DNA from: Ruegeria sp. HKCCD8929
GTDB lineage: Bacteria > Pseudomonadota > Alphaproteobacteria > Rhodobacterales > Rhodobacteraceae
Assembly (NCBI RefSeq): GCF_013031405.1
Contig: NZ_WPZY01000007.1
Span: 124,001-188,000, forward strand
DNA length: 64,000 nucleotides
Direction: 5' to 3'
Positions 53,633 through 62,456 of this stretch are shown piece by piece. Under the pieces are notes generated by a model that had not been told where the DNA came from, made no database searches, and saw only the letters and a list, made by a program, of their open reading frames with translations. How positions within the stretch are numbered: position 1 is the stretch's first letter; each line of letters starts with the position of its first letter. Position numbers and translations under genes: made by a program.

Positions 53633-55600
53633 TCACCTCTCGTCGATCTCGATCATCACATCGCCCGAGGCCAGCTGCTGGCCCGCCGCCACATGCACCT
53701 CGCGAACCGTGCCCGAGACTGCGGCGGTGATCTGGTGCTGCATCTTCATCGCCTCCAACACCGCCAGAGTATCCCCTTTGGCGACGCTCGCGCCCGGCGC
53801 GGCCTCGACCGCCAGAACCAGCCCCGGCATCGGCGCCGTCACCCGGCCACCGCTGGCCGCCGCTTCCTCCTGTGCACCCGCGTGCAGGCGGTGGAATGTC
53901 AGCCGTTCGGCCCCGACCGCCAATTGCACCTTATCCCCAGCCACATGCGCCACCGCGTCGACGGTCTGGCCGTTGATCCGGGCGCGCAAGGACCTGTTCT
54001 GTCCCTCCAACGTGACGTCGAACCGTTCCTCGCCAACCCATACCTGCCACCCGGCGCGCGCGGCGCTGACCGAGGCGTCAATGCGCCGCTCCCCGGCACT
54101 CAGACTCAACCCGCGTGACAGCAGCGGCGCGCTCGACCAACCCAGTTGATCCGGAGACACATACCCCGCCCGCGCCAGCGCCGCGTCCCGGTCATGCTGC
54201 ATCAGAACCGCCACCGCCAGCGCAATGTCGCGCGGCGCGGGATCGCTCGCCGGAAACCCCTGCGGATAGACCTGATCCAGCAGCCCGGTCGTGACCTCTC
54301 CGGCCACAAAGGCCGGTTGCCCCAGCACATCCGCCAGAAACGCCGCATTGGTGGCGGTGCCCAGCAGCACCGTCTCCTCCACCGCCCTGACCAACCGCCG
54401 CCGCGCCGCCGCGCGCGTGGGTCCTTGGGCGATGATCTTGGCCAGCATCGGGTCGTAGAAGGGTGAGACCTCCTGCCCCTCGACCACCCCTGCATCAACC
54501 CGGACACCCGGCCCAACCGCAGGTTGCCAGAGGTCAACCGGACCCGTCACAGGCAGGTAACCACTGGCCGGGTCTTCGGCATAGAGCCGCACCTCGATGG
54601 CATGCCCATTCAGCGCCACATCCTCTTGCGTCAGCGGTAAGGCCTCACCCTGCGCCACCGCGATCTGCAACGCCACCAGATCCAGCCCGGTCACCATTTC
54701 GGTCACCGGATGCTCCACCTGCAGGCGCGTGTTCATCTCAAGGAAATAGAACGCCCCCGACCCGTCCAGCAGAAACTCCACCGTCCCGGCGCCGCGATAA
54801 TGCACCGCCCGCGCCGCCTCGACCGCCGCCGCACCCATGGCGGCGCGCAGATCGGGCGTCATCACCGGGCAGGGGGCCTCTTCCACCACCTTCTGATGGC
54901 GGCGCTGAACCGAGCAATCTCGTTCGCCCAGATGGATGATGTTGCCGTGGGTATCAGCAAAGACCTGAAACTCCACATGGCGCGGCTCGACGATCGCCTT
55001 CTCAAGGATCAGCTCATCCGAACCAAACGCCCCCTTCGCCTCGGATCGCGCTAAGGCCAGCGCCTGCGGCACAGCATCCGCTTGCATCACCAGCCGCATC
55101 CCCCGGCCACCGCCGCCTGCCGCCGCTTTGACCATCAGCGGAAAACCTATCTCCTCTGCCGCCTGCGTTAGAGCAGCGTCGGACTGGTCCGCCCCTTCAT
55201 AGCCCTGCACGCATGGCACGCCCGCGGCCTGCATCAGCCGCTTGGCCTCGGCCTTGTTGCCCATGGCGCGGATCGCATCCGGCTCGGGCCCGATGAACAC
55301 CAGCCCCGCCGCCTCAACCGCGCGGGCAAAATCGGCATTCTCGGACAGGAACCCATAGCCCGGATGGATCGCCCCAACGCCCGGCTCTCGCGCCGCGCCG
55401 AGGATCTTCTCCGCATCCAGATAGCTATCCCCAACCGGCCCCTCACCGATCCACACCGCCTCATCCGCCAGCGCCACATGCAGTGCCTTGGCATCCGCCG
55501 TGGTGTAAACGGCCACCGTCCGCAGCCCCATCTCGCGGGCCGAGCGGATGATGCGCGCGGCGATCTCGCCCCGGTTGGCGACCAGTATCGCGTCAAACAT
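53633..55600 (-). CDS. Acyl-CoA carboxylase alpha subunit (biotin carboxylase plus biotin carrier)
   Basis: This 655-residue protein has a biotin carboxylase domain (about 1-445; GEIAARIIRSA, the ATP-grasp loop KAAAGGGGRGMRLV, FLEMNTRLQVEHPVTE) and a C-terminal biotinyl domain with VLEAMKMQHQ, biotin Lys619. It fixes bicarbonate on biotin for the partner carboxyltransferase. With an AtuA-like gene in the operon, geranyl-CoA or methylcrotonyl-CoA carboxylase are the candidates. Its start is 3 nt from the carboxyltransferase stop. Confidence 0.93.
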   Translation of the reverse strand: MFDAILVANRGEIAARIIRSAREMGLRTVAVYTTADAKALHVALADEAVWIGEGPVGDSYLDAEKILGAAREPGVGAIHPGYGFLSENADFARAVEAAGLVFIGPEPDAIRAMGNKAEAKRLMQAAGVPCVQGYEGADQSDAALTQAAEEIGFPLMVKAAAGGGGRGMRLVMQADAVPQALALARSEAKGAFGSDELILEKAIVEPRHVEFQVFADTHGNIIHLGERDCSVQRRHQKVVEEAPCPVMTPDLRAAMGAAAVEAARAVHYRGAGTVEFLLDGSGAFYFLEMNTRLQVEHPVTEMVTGLDLVALQIAVAQGEALPLTQEDVALNGHAIEVRLYAEDPASGYLPVTGPVDLWQPAVGPGVRVDAGVVEGQEVSPFYDPMLAKIIAQGPTRAAARRRLVRAVEETVLLGTATNAAFLADVLGQPAFVAGEVTTGLLDQVYPQGFPASDPAPRDIALAVAVLMQHDRDAALARAGYVSPDQLGWSSAPLLSRGLSLSAGERRIDASVSAARAGWQVWVGEERFDVTLEGQNRSLRARINGQTVDAVAHVAGDKVQLAVGAERLTFHRLHAGAQEEAAASGGRVTAPMPGLVLAVEAAPGASVAKGDTLAVLEAMKMQHQITAAVSGTVREVHVAAGQQLASGDVMIEIDER

Positions 55601-55602
55601 CC

Positions 55603-57222
55603 TCAGAACCTCGCCACACCGTAAGAGCCCGGCTTCACCTTGCGCGCCCGCCCCTCAAGGCAGGTCTCCAAACAGAACCCCAGCACCAGCCGCGTGTCGC
55701 GCGGGTCGATCACGCCGTGATCGAGGCACCGGCCCGAGGTGTGAAACGCCCCCGCCTGCCGGTCGAAATGGGCGGCAATCGCGGCGCTCTGCTTGGCCAG
55801 AAGCGCCTCGTCGACCTCCTCGCCCTTCCGCTTGGCCCCGGCACGGGCCACCATCTCCATCGTGCCCGCCGCCTGCTCGCCGCCCATGACGCCAGTGGTG
55901 GCGTTGGGCCAGGCAAACAGGAAATCCGGCTCATAGGCAAAGCCCGACATGCCATAATTCCCGGCCCCAAAACTGGCGCCGATATAGAGCGTGATGCGCG
56001 GCACATCGACCGAGGTCACCGCCTGGATCATCTTGGCCCCATGCTTGATCATCCCCGCCTGTTCGTATTGCGTGCCAACCATATACCCGGTGGTATTGTT
56101 AAGGAAAATCAGCGGAGTATCCGCCTGCCCGCAAAGCTGAATGAACTGCGCCGCCTTGGTGGCACCCGCCGGATCGATGGGACCGTTATTCCCAATGATC
56201 CCCACCGCGATCCCGTTGATTGCCGCCTGCAGACACACGGTCGAGACCCCGTAGCGCGGCTTGAAATCCTCAAACTCCGAGCCATCCACGATCCGCGCCA
56301 CCACCTCACGCACGTCGTAGGGAATGCGGTAATCAGTGGGCACCAGCCCGGCGATCTCGTCGACATCCAGGCGCGGCTCGGCATAGCTGCGCTCACGCCG
56401 TGGCGGCAGGGATTTGTTCCAGTCGAGCCGCGCGATCACGTCGCGCGCCATCTCGACGCCATGCGCATCATCCTCGGCCAGATACTCGACCAGACCGCTG
56501 ACCGAGGCATGGATCTCGGACCCGCCCAGATCGCGGTCATCGGCCTTTTCGCCGGTCGCCGCATGCACCAGCGCCGCCCCCGCCAGCGCCGCCATGCCGT
56601 TCTTCTTCACGCCCACCACGTAATCCGCCAGCCCCGGCATATAGGCACCACCGGCGGTGGACGGCCCGTGCAGGATCGCCAGGTTCGGCAATCCCGCCGC
56701 CGAGAGCCGCGCCAGATTGCGGAACAGCTTGCCGCCATTGGCCCACAGCTCGACCTTATACTCCATCAGGTTCGCCCCGGCGCTTTCCACCAGATGCACG
56801 AAGGGCAGGTTCTGGCGCAGCGCCATCTCCTGCGCCGACAGGAACGCGGCCATGGTCATCTGGGTCATCGCGCCTGCCTTGATACCGCTGTCATCCACAA
56901 CAACGACACAGCGCACGCCCGAGACGAAACCGATCCCGATGATCACCGACGCACCGGGGACCGAGGCCTCGGGGTCGTCGCTATCCACCATGTACCCGGC
57001 CAGACTGTGGAGCTGCAGAAACGGCATCCCCGGGTCCAGCAGCCGCGCCAGCCGGTCGCGCGGCGTGATCTGCTCGCGCGCCTCCATCCGCTCGCGGCGC
57101 TGTTCCGACAGGGCCACGGGCCGCGCCTCCAGCCCGCGTAATTCCTCGGCCAGCGCCAGCATGTCGGCGCGGTTTCTGGCGTAGGTCTCGCTGTCTCGGA
57201 TGACCTGGCTGACAAAGCCCAT
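55603..57222 (-). CDS. Acyl-CoA carboxylase beta subunit (carboxyltransferase)
   Basis: This 539-residue protein has two crotonase-like carboxyltransferase halves: FVHLVESAGANLMEYKVELW and HGPSTAGGAYMPGLADYV in the first, LIFLNNTTGYMVGTQYEQAG and IGASFGAGNYGMSGFAYEP in the second. It is of the geranyl-CoA/methylcrotonyl-CoA branch rather than propionyl-CoA. The residue that separates geranyl- from methylcrotonyl-CoA carboxylase cannot be assigned without alignment. It sits 13 nt after the AtuA-like gene. Confidence 0.92.
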   Translation of the reverse strand: MGFVSQVIRDSETYARNRADMLALAEELRGLEARPVALSEQRRERMEAREQITPRDRLARLLDPGMPFLQLHSLAGYMVDSDDPEASVPGASVIIGIGFVSGVRCVVVVDDSGIKAGAMTQMTMAAFLSAQEMALRQNLPFVHLVESAGANLMEYKVELWANGGKLFRNLARLSAAGLPNLAILHGPSTAGGAYMPGLADYVVGVKKNGMAALAGAALVHAATGEKADDRDLGGSEIHASVSGLVEYLAEDDAHGVEMARDVIARLDWNKSLPPRRERSYAEPRLDVDEIAGLVPTDYRIPYDVREVVARIVDGSEFEDFKPRYGVSTVCLQAAINGIAVGIIGNNGPIDPAGATKAAQFIQLCGQADTPLIFLNNTTGYMVGTQYEQAGMIKHGAKMIQAVTSVDVPRITLYIGASFGAGNYGMSGFAYEPDFLFAWPNATTGVMGGEQAAGTMEMVARAGAKRKGEEVDEALLAKQSAAIAAHFDRQAGAFHTSGRCLDHGVIDPRDTRLVLGFCLETCLEGRARKVKPGSYGVARF

Positions 57223-57235
57223 CGGCCCCTCCCCG

Positions 57236-58999
57236 TCAGGAATTTACAATCAGCCCCGCCGGGATCTCGACCGGCAGGGACAGGAGTTTCTGGGCGAATG
57301 CCTTGCCCTGCGCGTCATTGCGCAGCGAGGCGACGCCGCCGCCGCCCAGCACCCGCGTCATCAGGATGTTCATCGCGGGCAGTCCGGGCAAGTAGAACCG
57401 TTCCACCCCGCCCGCCAGTTCCTCGCTGAACACCCGCGCCACGGCCTCGGACGTCAGCGCGGACCAGATATGCGGCATGTAGGTGGGATGCCGGGCGATC
57501 ACGCCGATATTGGCGCTGTCACCCTTGTCGCCCGACCGCGCCCAGGCCAGTGCCTCAAGCGGGCGCGTCTCGGTTTCCGCCACCGGGGCCAGAGTTGGCG
57601 GAACCTCCGGGCGGCTCGGTTCATCGGCCTCGGGTGGAGGGCCGGGCGGGTCGAACGCCACCACCTCTCCATCCACGGTCACGCGGCACTCAATCGCCCC
57701 CGAATCGACCAGAAACGAAAACAGCGCGACCACAGGCGAGGGCTTGGCCCGCCCACCCCCGGTAAAGAAATGCAGCCCCGGCGGCGTGGCCAGCGCACCT
57801 CCTGTCAGTTCCTTCAGAAACACCCCGACCGCGCGTGCATCGTCATGGTGTACGGCGGCCTTGAATGCGATCTCTTCATAGTCCCCAGCCCCGGGCCGCC
57901 CGCCAAACGCCTCGAACGACACCTCGCGATAATCCGGCGCCCCCATCGCCGCCAGCACGTCCCGCGCCCGGTCCAGCCCGGCCTGCGCAAAGCCCCGCGC
58001 CTTGGCCCGCGCGTCGCGGCCGTTCATCTGAAACACCATCCCGGCGCGATATCCGTCGGTCCAGGTCACCGAGACCTTCAACCGCCCCGTCGGCGCCCGC
58101 CCGCGCGCGCCGGTCACGCGCACCCGGTCCGACCCGTCCTGCGCCACCTCAACCCCGGAGAAATCGCACACCACATCCGGCAGGTGATAGGCCTGCGGAT
58201 CGCCGATCTCATAGAGCATCTGCTCCCCCACCGAAGCGGGCGAAACAATACCGCTCGTCCCCTCAGGCTTGGTCAGCACCATCGCCCCGTCGCCCGAGAC
58301 CTCGGCAATCGGATAGCCGATCCGCGCCGGATCGCCCGCCTGTTCCCAATCGGTGAAATTGCCCCCAGTTGACTGCGGCCCGCATTCCAGCAGATGCCCG
58401 GCCAGCGATCCCGCAGCCAGCAGATCGAAGTCACCCGCGCCCCAGCCAAAGCGATGCATGCAGGCCGCCAAGGTCAGCGCGCTATCCACGCAGCGCCCGG
58501 TGATCACGATATCCGCGCCGGCCTGCAGCGCCGCCACGATGGGCCCCGCGCCGATATAGGCGTTGATCGAGGCAATCTTCTCCACCGGCGGCATCGGCGC
58601 GCCCAAGAACATCTCGACCTCGCCCGTAAACTCCGCCGCGCGCGGCAGCAGGTCGTCACCCTCGACCACGGCCACCTTCAGATCCAACCCGGCCTCGAAA
58701 ATCCTTGCCTGCAACGCCTCGGCGCAGGCCAGCGGGTTCACCCCGCCCGCATTGGACAGCACCTTGACCCCGCCCCCGGCAATCGCGGCCAGGTTTCGCC
58801 CCATCGCCTCGGTGACGAAATCAGGCGCATAGCCAAGGCTCGCATCCTTCATCCGCGCGCGGGCCATGATCGACATGGTGATCTCGGCCAGGTAGTCGTA
58901 GACCAGCACATCCACCCCCGCGCCCAATAGCTGCGCGGTGGCATGGGTCGCCTCGCCCCAGAACCCGCAGGCCCCTCCGATCCGAAGTGCAGAAGTCAC
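57236..58999 (-). CDS. AtuA-like acyclic terpene utilisation protein (DUF1446 family)
   Basis: This 587-residue protein matches the AtuA/DUF1446 family: RIGGACGFWGEATHATAQLL at the start, LSNAGGVNPLACAEAL, DIVITGRCVDSALTLA and the C-terminal ARSGDKGDSANIGVIARHPT. AtuA is needed for citronellol and geraniol growth in Pseudomonas, its reaction being unclear. A GTG at 58999 preceded by AAGGAAGGA fits the family start better than an upstream ATG at 59032. It is the first gene of the leftward operon. Confidence 0.88.
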   Translation of the reverse strand: MTSALRIGGACGFWGEATHATAQLLGAGVDVLVYDYLAEITMSIMARARMKDASLGYAPDFVTEAMGRNLAAIAGGGVKVLSNAGGVNPLACAEALQARIFEAGLDLKVAVVEGDDLLPRAAEFTGEVEMFLGAPMPPVEKIASINAYIGAGPIVAALQAGADIVITGRCVDSALTLAACMHRFGWGAGDFDLLAAGSLAGHLLECGPQSTGGNFTDWEQAGDPARIGYPIAEVSGDGAMVLTKPEGTSGIVSPASVGEQMLYEIGDPQAYHLPDVVCDFSGVEVAQDGSDRVRVTGARGRAPTGRLKVSVTWTDGYRAGMVFQMNGRDARAKARGFAQAGLDRARDVLAAMGAPDYREVSFEAFGGRPGAGDYEEIAFKAAVHHDDARAVGVFLKELTGGALATPPGLHFFTGGGRAKPSPVVALFSFLVDSGAIECRVTVDGEVVAFDPPGPPPEADEPSRPEVPPTLAPVAETETRPLEALAWARSGDKGDSANIGVIARHPTYMPHIWSALTSEAVARVFSEELAGGVERFYLPGLPAMNILMTRVLGGGGVASLRNDAQGKAFAQKLLSLPVEIPAGLIVNS

Positions 59000-59035
59000 G
59001 CGACGTCCTTCCTTCTCCTCCCGCAGCGGCACTTT

Positions 59036-59053
59036 ACAGACCGCCCGTTCTGT
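59036..59053. promoter_or_regulatory. Candidate TetR operator in the AtuA-like | TetR divergent region
   Basis: ACAGACCGCCCGTTCTGT is an imperfect palindrome with identical outer five bases (ACAGA/TCTGT), midway between the two divergent starts. TetR repressors typically bind such sites and block both directions. The adjacent TetR is the likely binder. Confidence 0.6.
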
Positions 59054-59120
59054 TTTTAGGTTGCCCGCAACAGGGGCGGCCGGTCAACGGGGTTCCGCCC
59101 GAAACAACGCCACGGAACGG

Positions 59121-59726
59121 ATGAGAACAGACAAGCCCAGACCGCAGGACCAGCGCCGCAAGACGATGCAGGCCCGGATCATCCGCGCCGCCATCGCCTG
59201 CCTCGACGCGGATGGTTACGGCGAGACCAGCTTTGCCCGCATTCAGGCCGAGGCGGGCGTGTCGCGCGGCGCGATCACCCATCACTTCCCCACCAAACAG
59301 GCACTGGTCGCCGCCACCGCGATGGAACTGCTGGCCAACGCGCTGGAACCGGTGGAACAAGGCGCCTCCGTCCCGGTCCGCGAGCTGATCCTGACCGCCT
59401 GGGACCGGGTGGTGAATTCCTCCGGTGGTCGCGCCATGGTCGAAATCCTCGTCGCCTGCCGCACCGATGCCGAGCTCTACCACCTGCTCGCCGACCACCT
59501 GCACGACTGGGACCGGCGAAGCCGCGCCTCGATCGCCGCCAGCTACAAAGGCCACGACCCCGGCGACGCGGACCTCCTGTGGAGCATCACCCGCACCTTC
59601 CTGCGCGGCCTGATCCTGCACGAGAAATTCGTGGACGATCCCGCCGACATGACCCGCATGGTCGACCGCTTTGCCCGCCTGATGGAAACCCAACTGACCC
59701 GGCGCCCCGCCAAGGAGACGACATGA
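59121..59726 (+). CDS. TetR-family regulator of the terpene/branched acyl-CoA cluster
   Basis: This 201-residue protein has the TetR helix-turn-helix (LDADGYGETSFARIQAEAGV, SRGAITHHFPTKQALVAATA) and a helical effector domain. I chose the ATG at 59121; upstream codons have no protein-like content. It is divergent from the AtuA-like operon and overlaps the next dehydrogenase gene by 4 nt (ATGA). Confidence 0.9.
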   Translation: MRTDKPRPQDQRRKTMQARIIRAAIACLDADGYGETSFARIQAEAGVSRGAITHHFPTKQALVAATAMELLANALEPVEQGASVPVRELILTAWDRVVNSSGGRAMVEILVACRTDAELYHLLADHLHDWDRRSRASIAASYKGHDPGDADLLWSITRTFLRGLILHEKFVDDPADMTRMVDRFARLMETQLTRRPAKETT

Positions 59727-60880
59727 CCTGCCCCTCCCCCTTCATGACGCCCGAGCGCGAGGCCTTCCGCGCCAATCTCAAACGCTTCTTCGACGCCGAG
59801 GTGAAACCGCATATCGAGGAATGGGAGGCCAACCGCGCCGTCCCATGGAACCTGCACGCACAACTGGCCGAATTCGGCGTCTTCGGCTTCGGCATCCCCG
59901 AGGAATATGGAGGCCTGGGCTTCGACGACGCCTTCATGCGCGCCGATTATGCCGAGCTGGCCTTTGGCTGCGGCGCCTCCGGCGTGGCGGCGGCCGTCGG
60001 CGGCCGAATGATCTCGCTCGGTCCCATCGCCCGCTTCGCGCCCGAGGAATTCAGGCGCACCATTCTGCCCGAAATCGTGGGCGGCCGGATGAACTCGGCG
60101 CTGGCGATCACCGAACCGGGCGGCGGCTCGGACGTGGCGAACCTGACCACCAAGGCCGAGCGCGCCGCACAGGGCTGGGTGCTGAACGGCGCCAAGACCT
60201 ATATCACCGGCGGCATGGATGCGCAGTGGTTCGTGGTCGGCGCCCGCACCGGCGGACCGGGGATCGCGGGCATCTCGCTGTTCCTGATCGAGGCCGACAC
60301 GTCCGGCTTCACCCGCACCCCTTTGGGCGGCAAGATGGGCTGGCACTGCTCGGAACAGGCGATGCTGCATTTCGACGCCTGCCACGTGCCAGACACCGCC
60401 CTGATCGGCCCCGAAAACAAGGGCTTTCTCGCCATCATGAACAATTTCAACTACGAGCGTCTGGCGATGATCGCAGGCAGTCTCGGCATGATGCGGCTGA
60501 GCTATGACGCCGCGCTGGACTGGGCGCGCGAGCGCAAGACCTTCGGCCAGCGGCTGATCGAACACCAGGTGATCGCCCATAAATTCGCCGAGATGTCGGC
60601 CCGCATCGACATGACCGAGGCCTATCTGGAGCGCATCTGCTGGGCGATCAATCAGGGCCTCATGCCGGCCGCCGAGATCGCCAAGGCCAAGGTGCAGGCC
60701 ACCAAGGCGCTGGAATTCGTGGCCTCCGAAGCGATGCAGATCTTCGGTGGCGCAGGCTATCTGACTGGCAATCCGGTCGAGCGGGTCTGGCGCGAGGTCA
60801 AGGTCATGGCCATCGGCGGTGGCTCCGAGGAAATCATGCGCGATCTGGCGGTGCGGCAGATGGGGCTGACCGGGCAATGA
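59723..60880 (+). CDS. Acyl-CoA dehydrogenase of the terpene/branched acyl-CoA cluster
   Basis: This 385-residue protein shows LAITEPGGGSDVANLTTKA, NGAKTYITGGMDAQWFVVGA and the ending MAIGGGSEEIMRDLAVRQ. The GGGSEEIM ending, without YEGT, suggests a base elsewhere in the fold (probably YERLAM), as in the long-chain/citronellyl-CoA group. It may oxidise citronellyl-CoA or a branched acyl-CoA in the AtuD/LiuA-like role. Its start overlaps the TetR stop. The following 238 nt to the convergent TetR hold no gene. Confidence 0.9.
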   Translation: MTCPSPFMTPEREAFRANLKRFFDAEVKPHIEEWEANRAVPWNLHAQLAEFGVFGFGIPEEYGGLGFDDAFMRADYAELAFGCGASGVAAAVGGRMISLGPIARFAPEEFRRTILPEIVGGRMNSALAITEPGGGSDVANLTTKAERAAQGWVLNGAKTYITGGMDAQWFVVGARTGGPGIAGISLFLIEADTSGFTRTPLGGKMGWHCSEQAMLHFDACHVPDTALIGPENKGFLAIMNNFNYERLAMIAGSLGMMRLSYDAALDWARERKTFGQRLIEHQVIAHKFAEMSARIDMTEAYLERICWAINQGLMPAAEIAKAKVQATKALEFVASEAMQIFGGAGYLTGNPVERVWREVKVMAIGGGSEEIMRDLAVRQMGLTGQ

Positions 60881-61118
60881 CCGCAGCACACTCAAGTCAT
60901 CGTCTCGAGAGCCACAAACCGCTCGCCGATAAGAACACCGTATCTTGAGCAGTTGACGACAAAAACCGGCGGCCGGGACGTAGACGCGCAAGACTTGGTC
61001 TGCGCAAGCTTTCCTTGCTTTCTGCGTCACGACCTTCAAAGCGAAGTGACCGGACTGTCTATCGACGCGAATGGCCTGCGCCGGAGGCATGCCACTTGAA
61101 AACATCTCCGCCCGTCGC

Positions 61119-61685
61119 TCAAGCCACCAACGCCGCGTCCAGCAGCACCTGCGCCGCCGCCTTTGCATCCTGCGCGGGCGTGCCGCTGCCCAACAGAACC
61201 GAGGTCACAATCGCCCCCTCTTTCAGCAGCAGCATCTGAGATCCCAACTGCTCCGGGTCCTTCGCGCCAGCCTGTCGCGCCAGCCCGATGAGATACTCCA
61301 GCAGCATCCGCTTATGCTCAGCCGCCTGCACGTGAATCGGATGATCCACGTCCTGAAACTCCGCCCCGGCCTTGATGAACATGCACCCGCGATACTTGCC
61401 CTCCTCGAACCATTCCGCCAGCGCATCGAACCCGGCGATCAACCGTCCTGCGGGCGTCTCCGCCAGCTCCTCGACCCGTCGACAGAACCAGTTGCGAAAC
61501 CGCTCATCCCGCAGACGCAGTGCCGCCAGGATCAGCTCCTCCTTGGTGCGGAAATGCTTGTACATCGAGGTCTTGGACACACCCGTCTCGACCACCAGCC
61601 TGTCCATCCCGGTGGCATGAAACCCGTCCCGGTAAAACACGTCCAGCGCTTTACTGACCAGCTCGTCCCGCTTGTTCGGGCGCAT
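61119..61685 (-). CDS. TetR-family regulator with adjacent operators
   Basis: This 188-residue protein has a TetR helix-turn-helix (DVFYRDGFHATGMDRLVVET, GVSKTSMYKHFRTKEEL) and an effector domain with a Cys in YRGCMFIKAG. Three matching palindromes (61701, 61831, 61863) lie upstream of it, one very close to its start, so it is probably autoregulated and controls the divergent genes. TetR proteins in this position often respond to reactive or xenobiotic compounds. Confidence 0.9.
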   Translation of the reverse strand: MRPNKRDELVSKALDVFYRDGFHATGMDRLVVETGVSKTSMYKHFRTKEELILAALRLRDERFRNWFCRRVEELAETPAGRLIAGFDALAEWFEEGKYRGCMFIKAGAEFQDVDHPIHVQAAEHKRMLLEYLIGLARQAGAKDPEQLGSQMLLLKEGAIVTSVLLGSGTPAQDAKAAAQVLLDAALVA

Positions 61686-61700
61686 GATTCGGCTCCTTCA

Positions 61701-61716
61701 TGTACAGATCAGTACA
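61701..61716. promoter_or_regulatory. TetR operator, copy 1
   Basis: TGTACAGATCAGTACA is a near-perfect palindrome 16 nt from the TetR start. It matches the copies at 61831 and 61863 in the pattern TTTAC/TGTAC-N-GATC-N-GTACA, so it probably serves autoregulation. Confidence 0.82.
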
Positions 61717-61830
61717 TATAGATCAAACCCTCTCCTTTCAATGTGAACCTCGCAACCCTATGATTTTTAGGAGTTCGACTACAATAGAAAAAGGAGAAAC
61801 CAAAGAACCTCTCCAAGGGACTTGAAATAC

Positions 61831-61846
61831 TTTACCGATCAGTACA
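61831..61846. promoter_or_regulatory. TetR operator, copy 2
   Basis: TTTACCGATCAGTACA matches copies 1 and 3. Its centre is 32 bp from that of copy 3, about three helical turns, so two dimers could bind one face of the DNA in front of the rightward genes. Confidence 0.82.
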
Positions 61847-61862
61847 CTTTACGGATTGTGAG

Positions 61863-61878
61863 TTTACAGATCGGTACA
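61863..61878. promoter_or_regulatory. TetR operator, copy 3
   Basis: TTTACAGATCGGTACA is close to the reverse complement of copy 2 and lies 15 nt before the small reading frame at 61894. Its place at the transcript start suggests that repressor blocks the rightward promoter. Confidence 0.82.
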
Positions 61879-61893
61879 TCCAAGGATCACCCC

Positions 61894-61968
61894 ATGCCCG
61901 CGTCATCCCTCGCCCGCCACCTGCCCGTCCTTCTGGCCCTGGCCATCCTGGCCGCGTCCCTTGCCTGA
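61894..61968 (+). CDS. 24-residue hydrophobic peptide gene under the TetR operators
   Basis: An ATG behind AAGGA opens a 24-codon frame beginning MPASSLARHL and continuing as a hydrophobic stretch rich in Leu and Ala, ending LAASLA. It looks like a signal peptide or single membrane segment without a mature protein. It ends 9 nt before the next start, so ribosomes could pass to it. A leader peptide, a membrane-acting small protein or a gene remnant are all possible. Confidence 0.5.
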   Translation: MPASSLARHLPVLLALAILAASLA

Positions 61969-61977
61969 GCAGCCCCC

Positions 61978-62442
61978 ATGACACGCCCCCCACTGCCCCC
62001 GTTTACCCGCGAGACCGCCATTCAAAAGGTCCGCATGGCCGAAAATGCCTGGAACAGCCGCGACCCCAACGTCGTCACCCCGGCCTATACCGAGGACAGC
62101 CAGTGGCGGAACCGGGCCGAATTCCTGACCGGCCACGACCAGATTCATGCCTTCCTGACCCGCAAATGGCACAAGGAACTGGACTACCGCCTGATCAAGG
62201 AACTCTGGGCCTTTGCAGACAGCCGCATCGCCGTGCGCTATGCCTATGAATGGCATGATGACAGCGGCCAGTGGCACCGCTCCTATGGAAACGAGAACTG
62301 GGACTTTGCACCGGATGGCCGCATGGCCCGCCGCCATGCCTCCCTGAACGACCTGCCAATCACCGAGGCCGGCCGACTGTTCCGCTGGTCGCAAGGCCCC
62401 CGCCCCGACGACCACCCCGGCCTGACCGATCTGGGCCTCTGA
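61978..62442 (+). CDS. NTF2-like protein (DUF1348 family)
   Basis: This 154-residue protein has the SnoaL/NTF2 cone fold ([60 protein letters not shown]). DUF1348 members are widespread and of unknown reaction; some are linked to stress or xenobiotic genes. No strong ribosome site precedes the ATG, so translation may rely on the peptide frame just upstream. The next gene starts 14 nt later. Confidence 0.88.
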   Translation: MTRPPLPPFTRETAIQKVRMAENAWNSRDPNVVTPAYTEDSQWRNRAEFLTGHDQIHAFLTRKWHKELDYRLIKELWAFADSRIAVRYAYEWHDDSGQWHRSYGNENWDFAPDGRMARRHASLNDLPITEAGRLFRWSQGPRPDDHPGLTDLGL

Positions 62443-62456
62443 CCGGAGAACACGAT

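Noticed and set aside
59543-61168. 541-codon minus-strand frame opposite the second acyl-CoA dehydrogenase
   Set aside because: Shadow frame; the plus-strand gene is complete and overlaps its TetR partner correctly.
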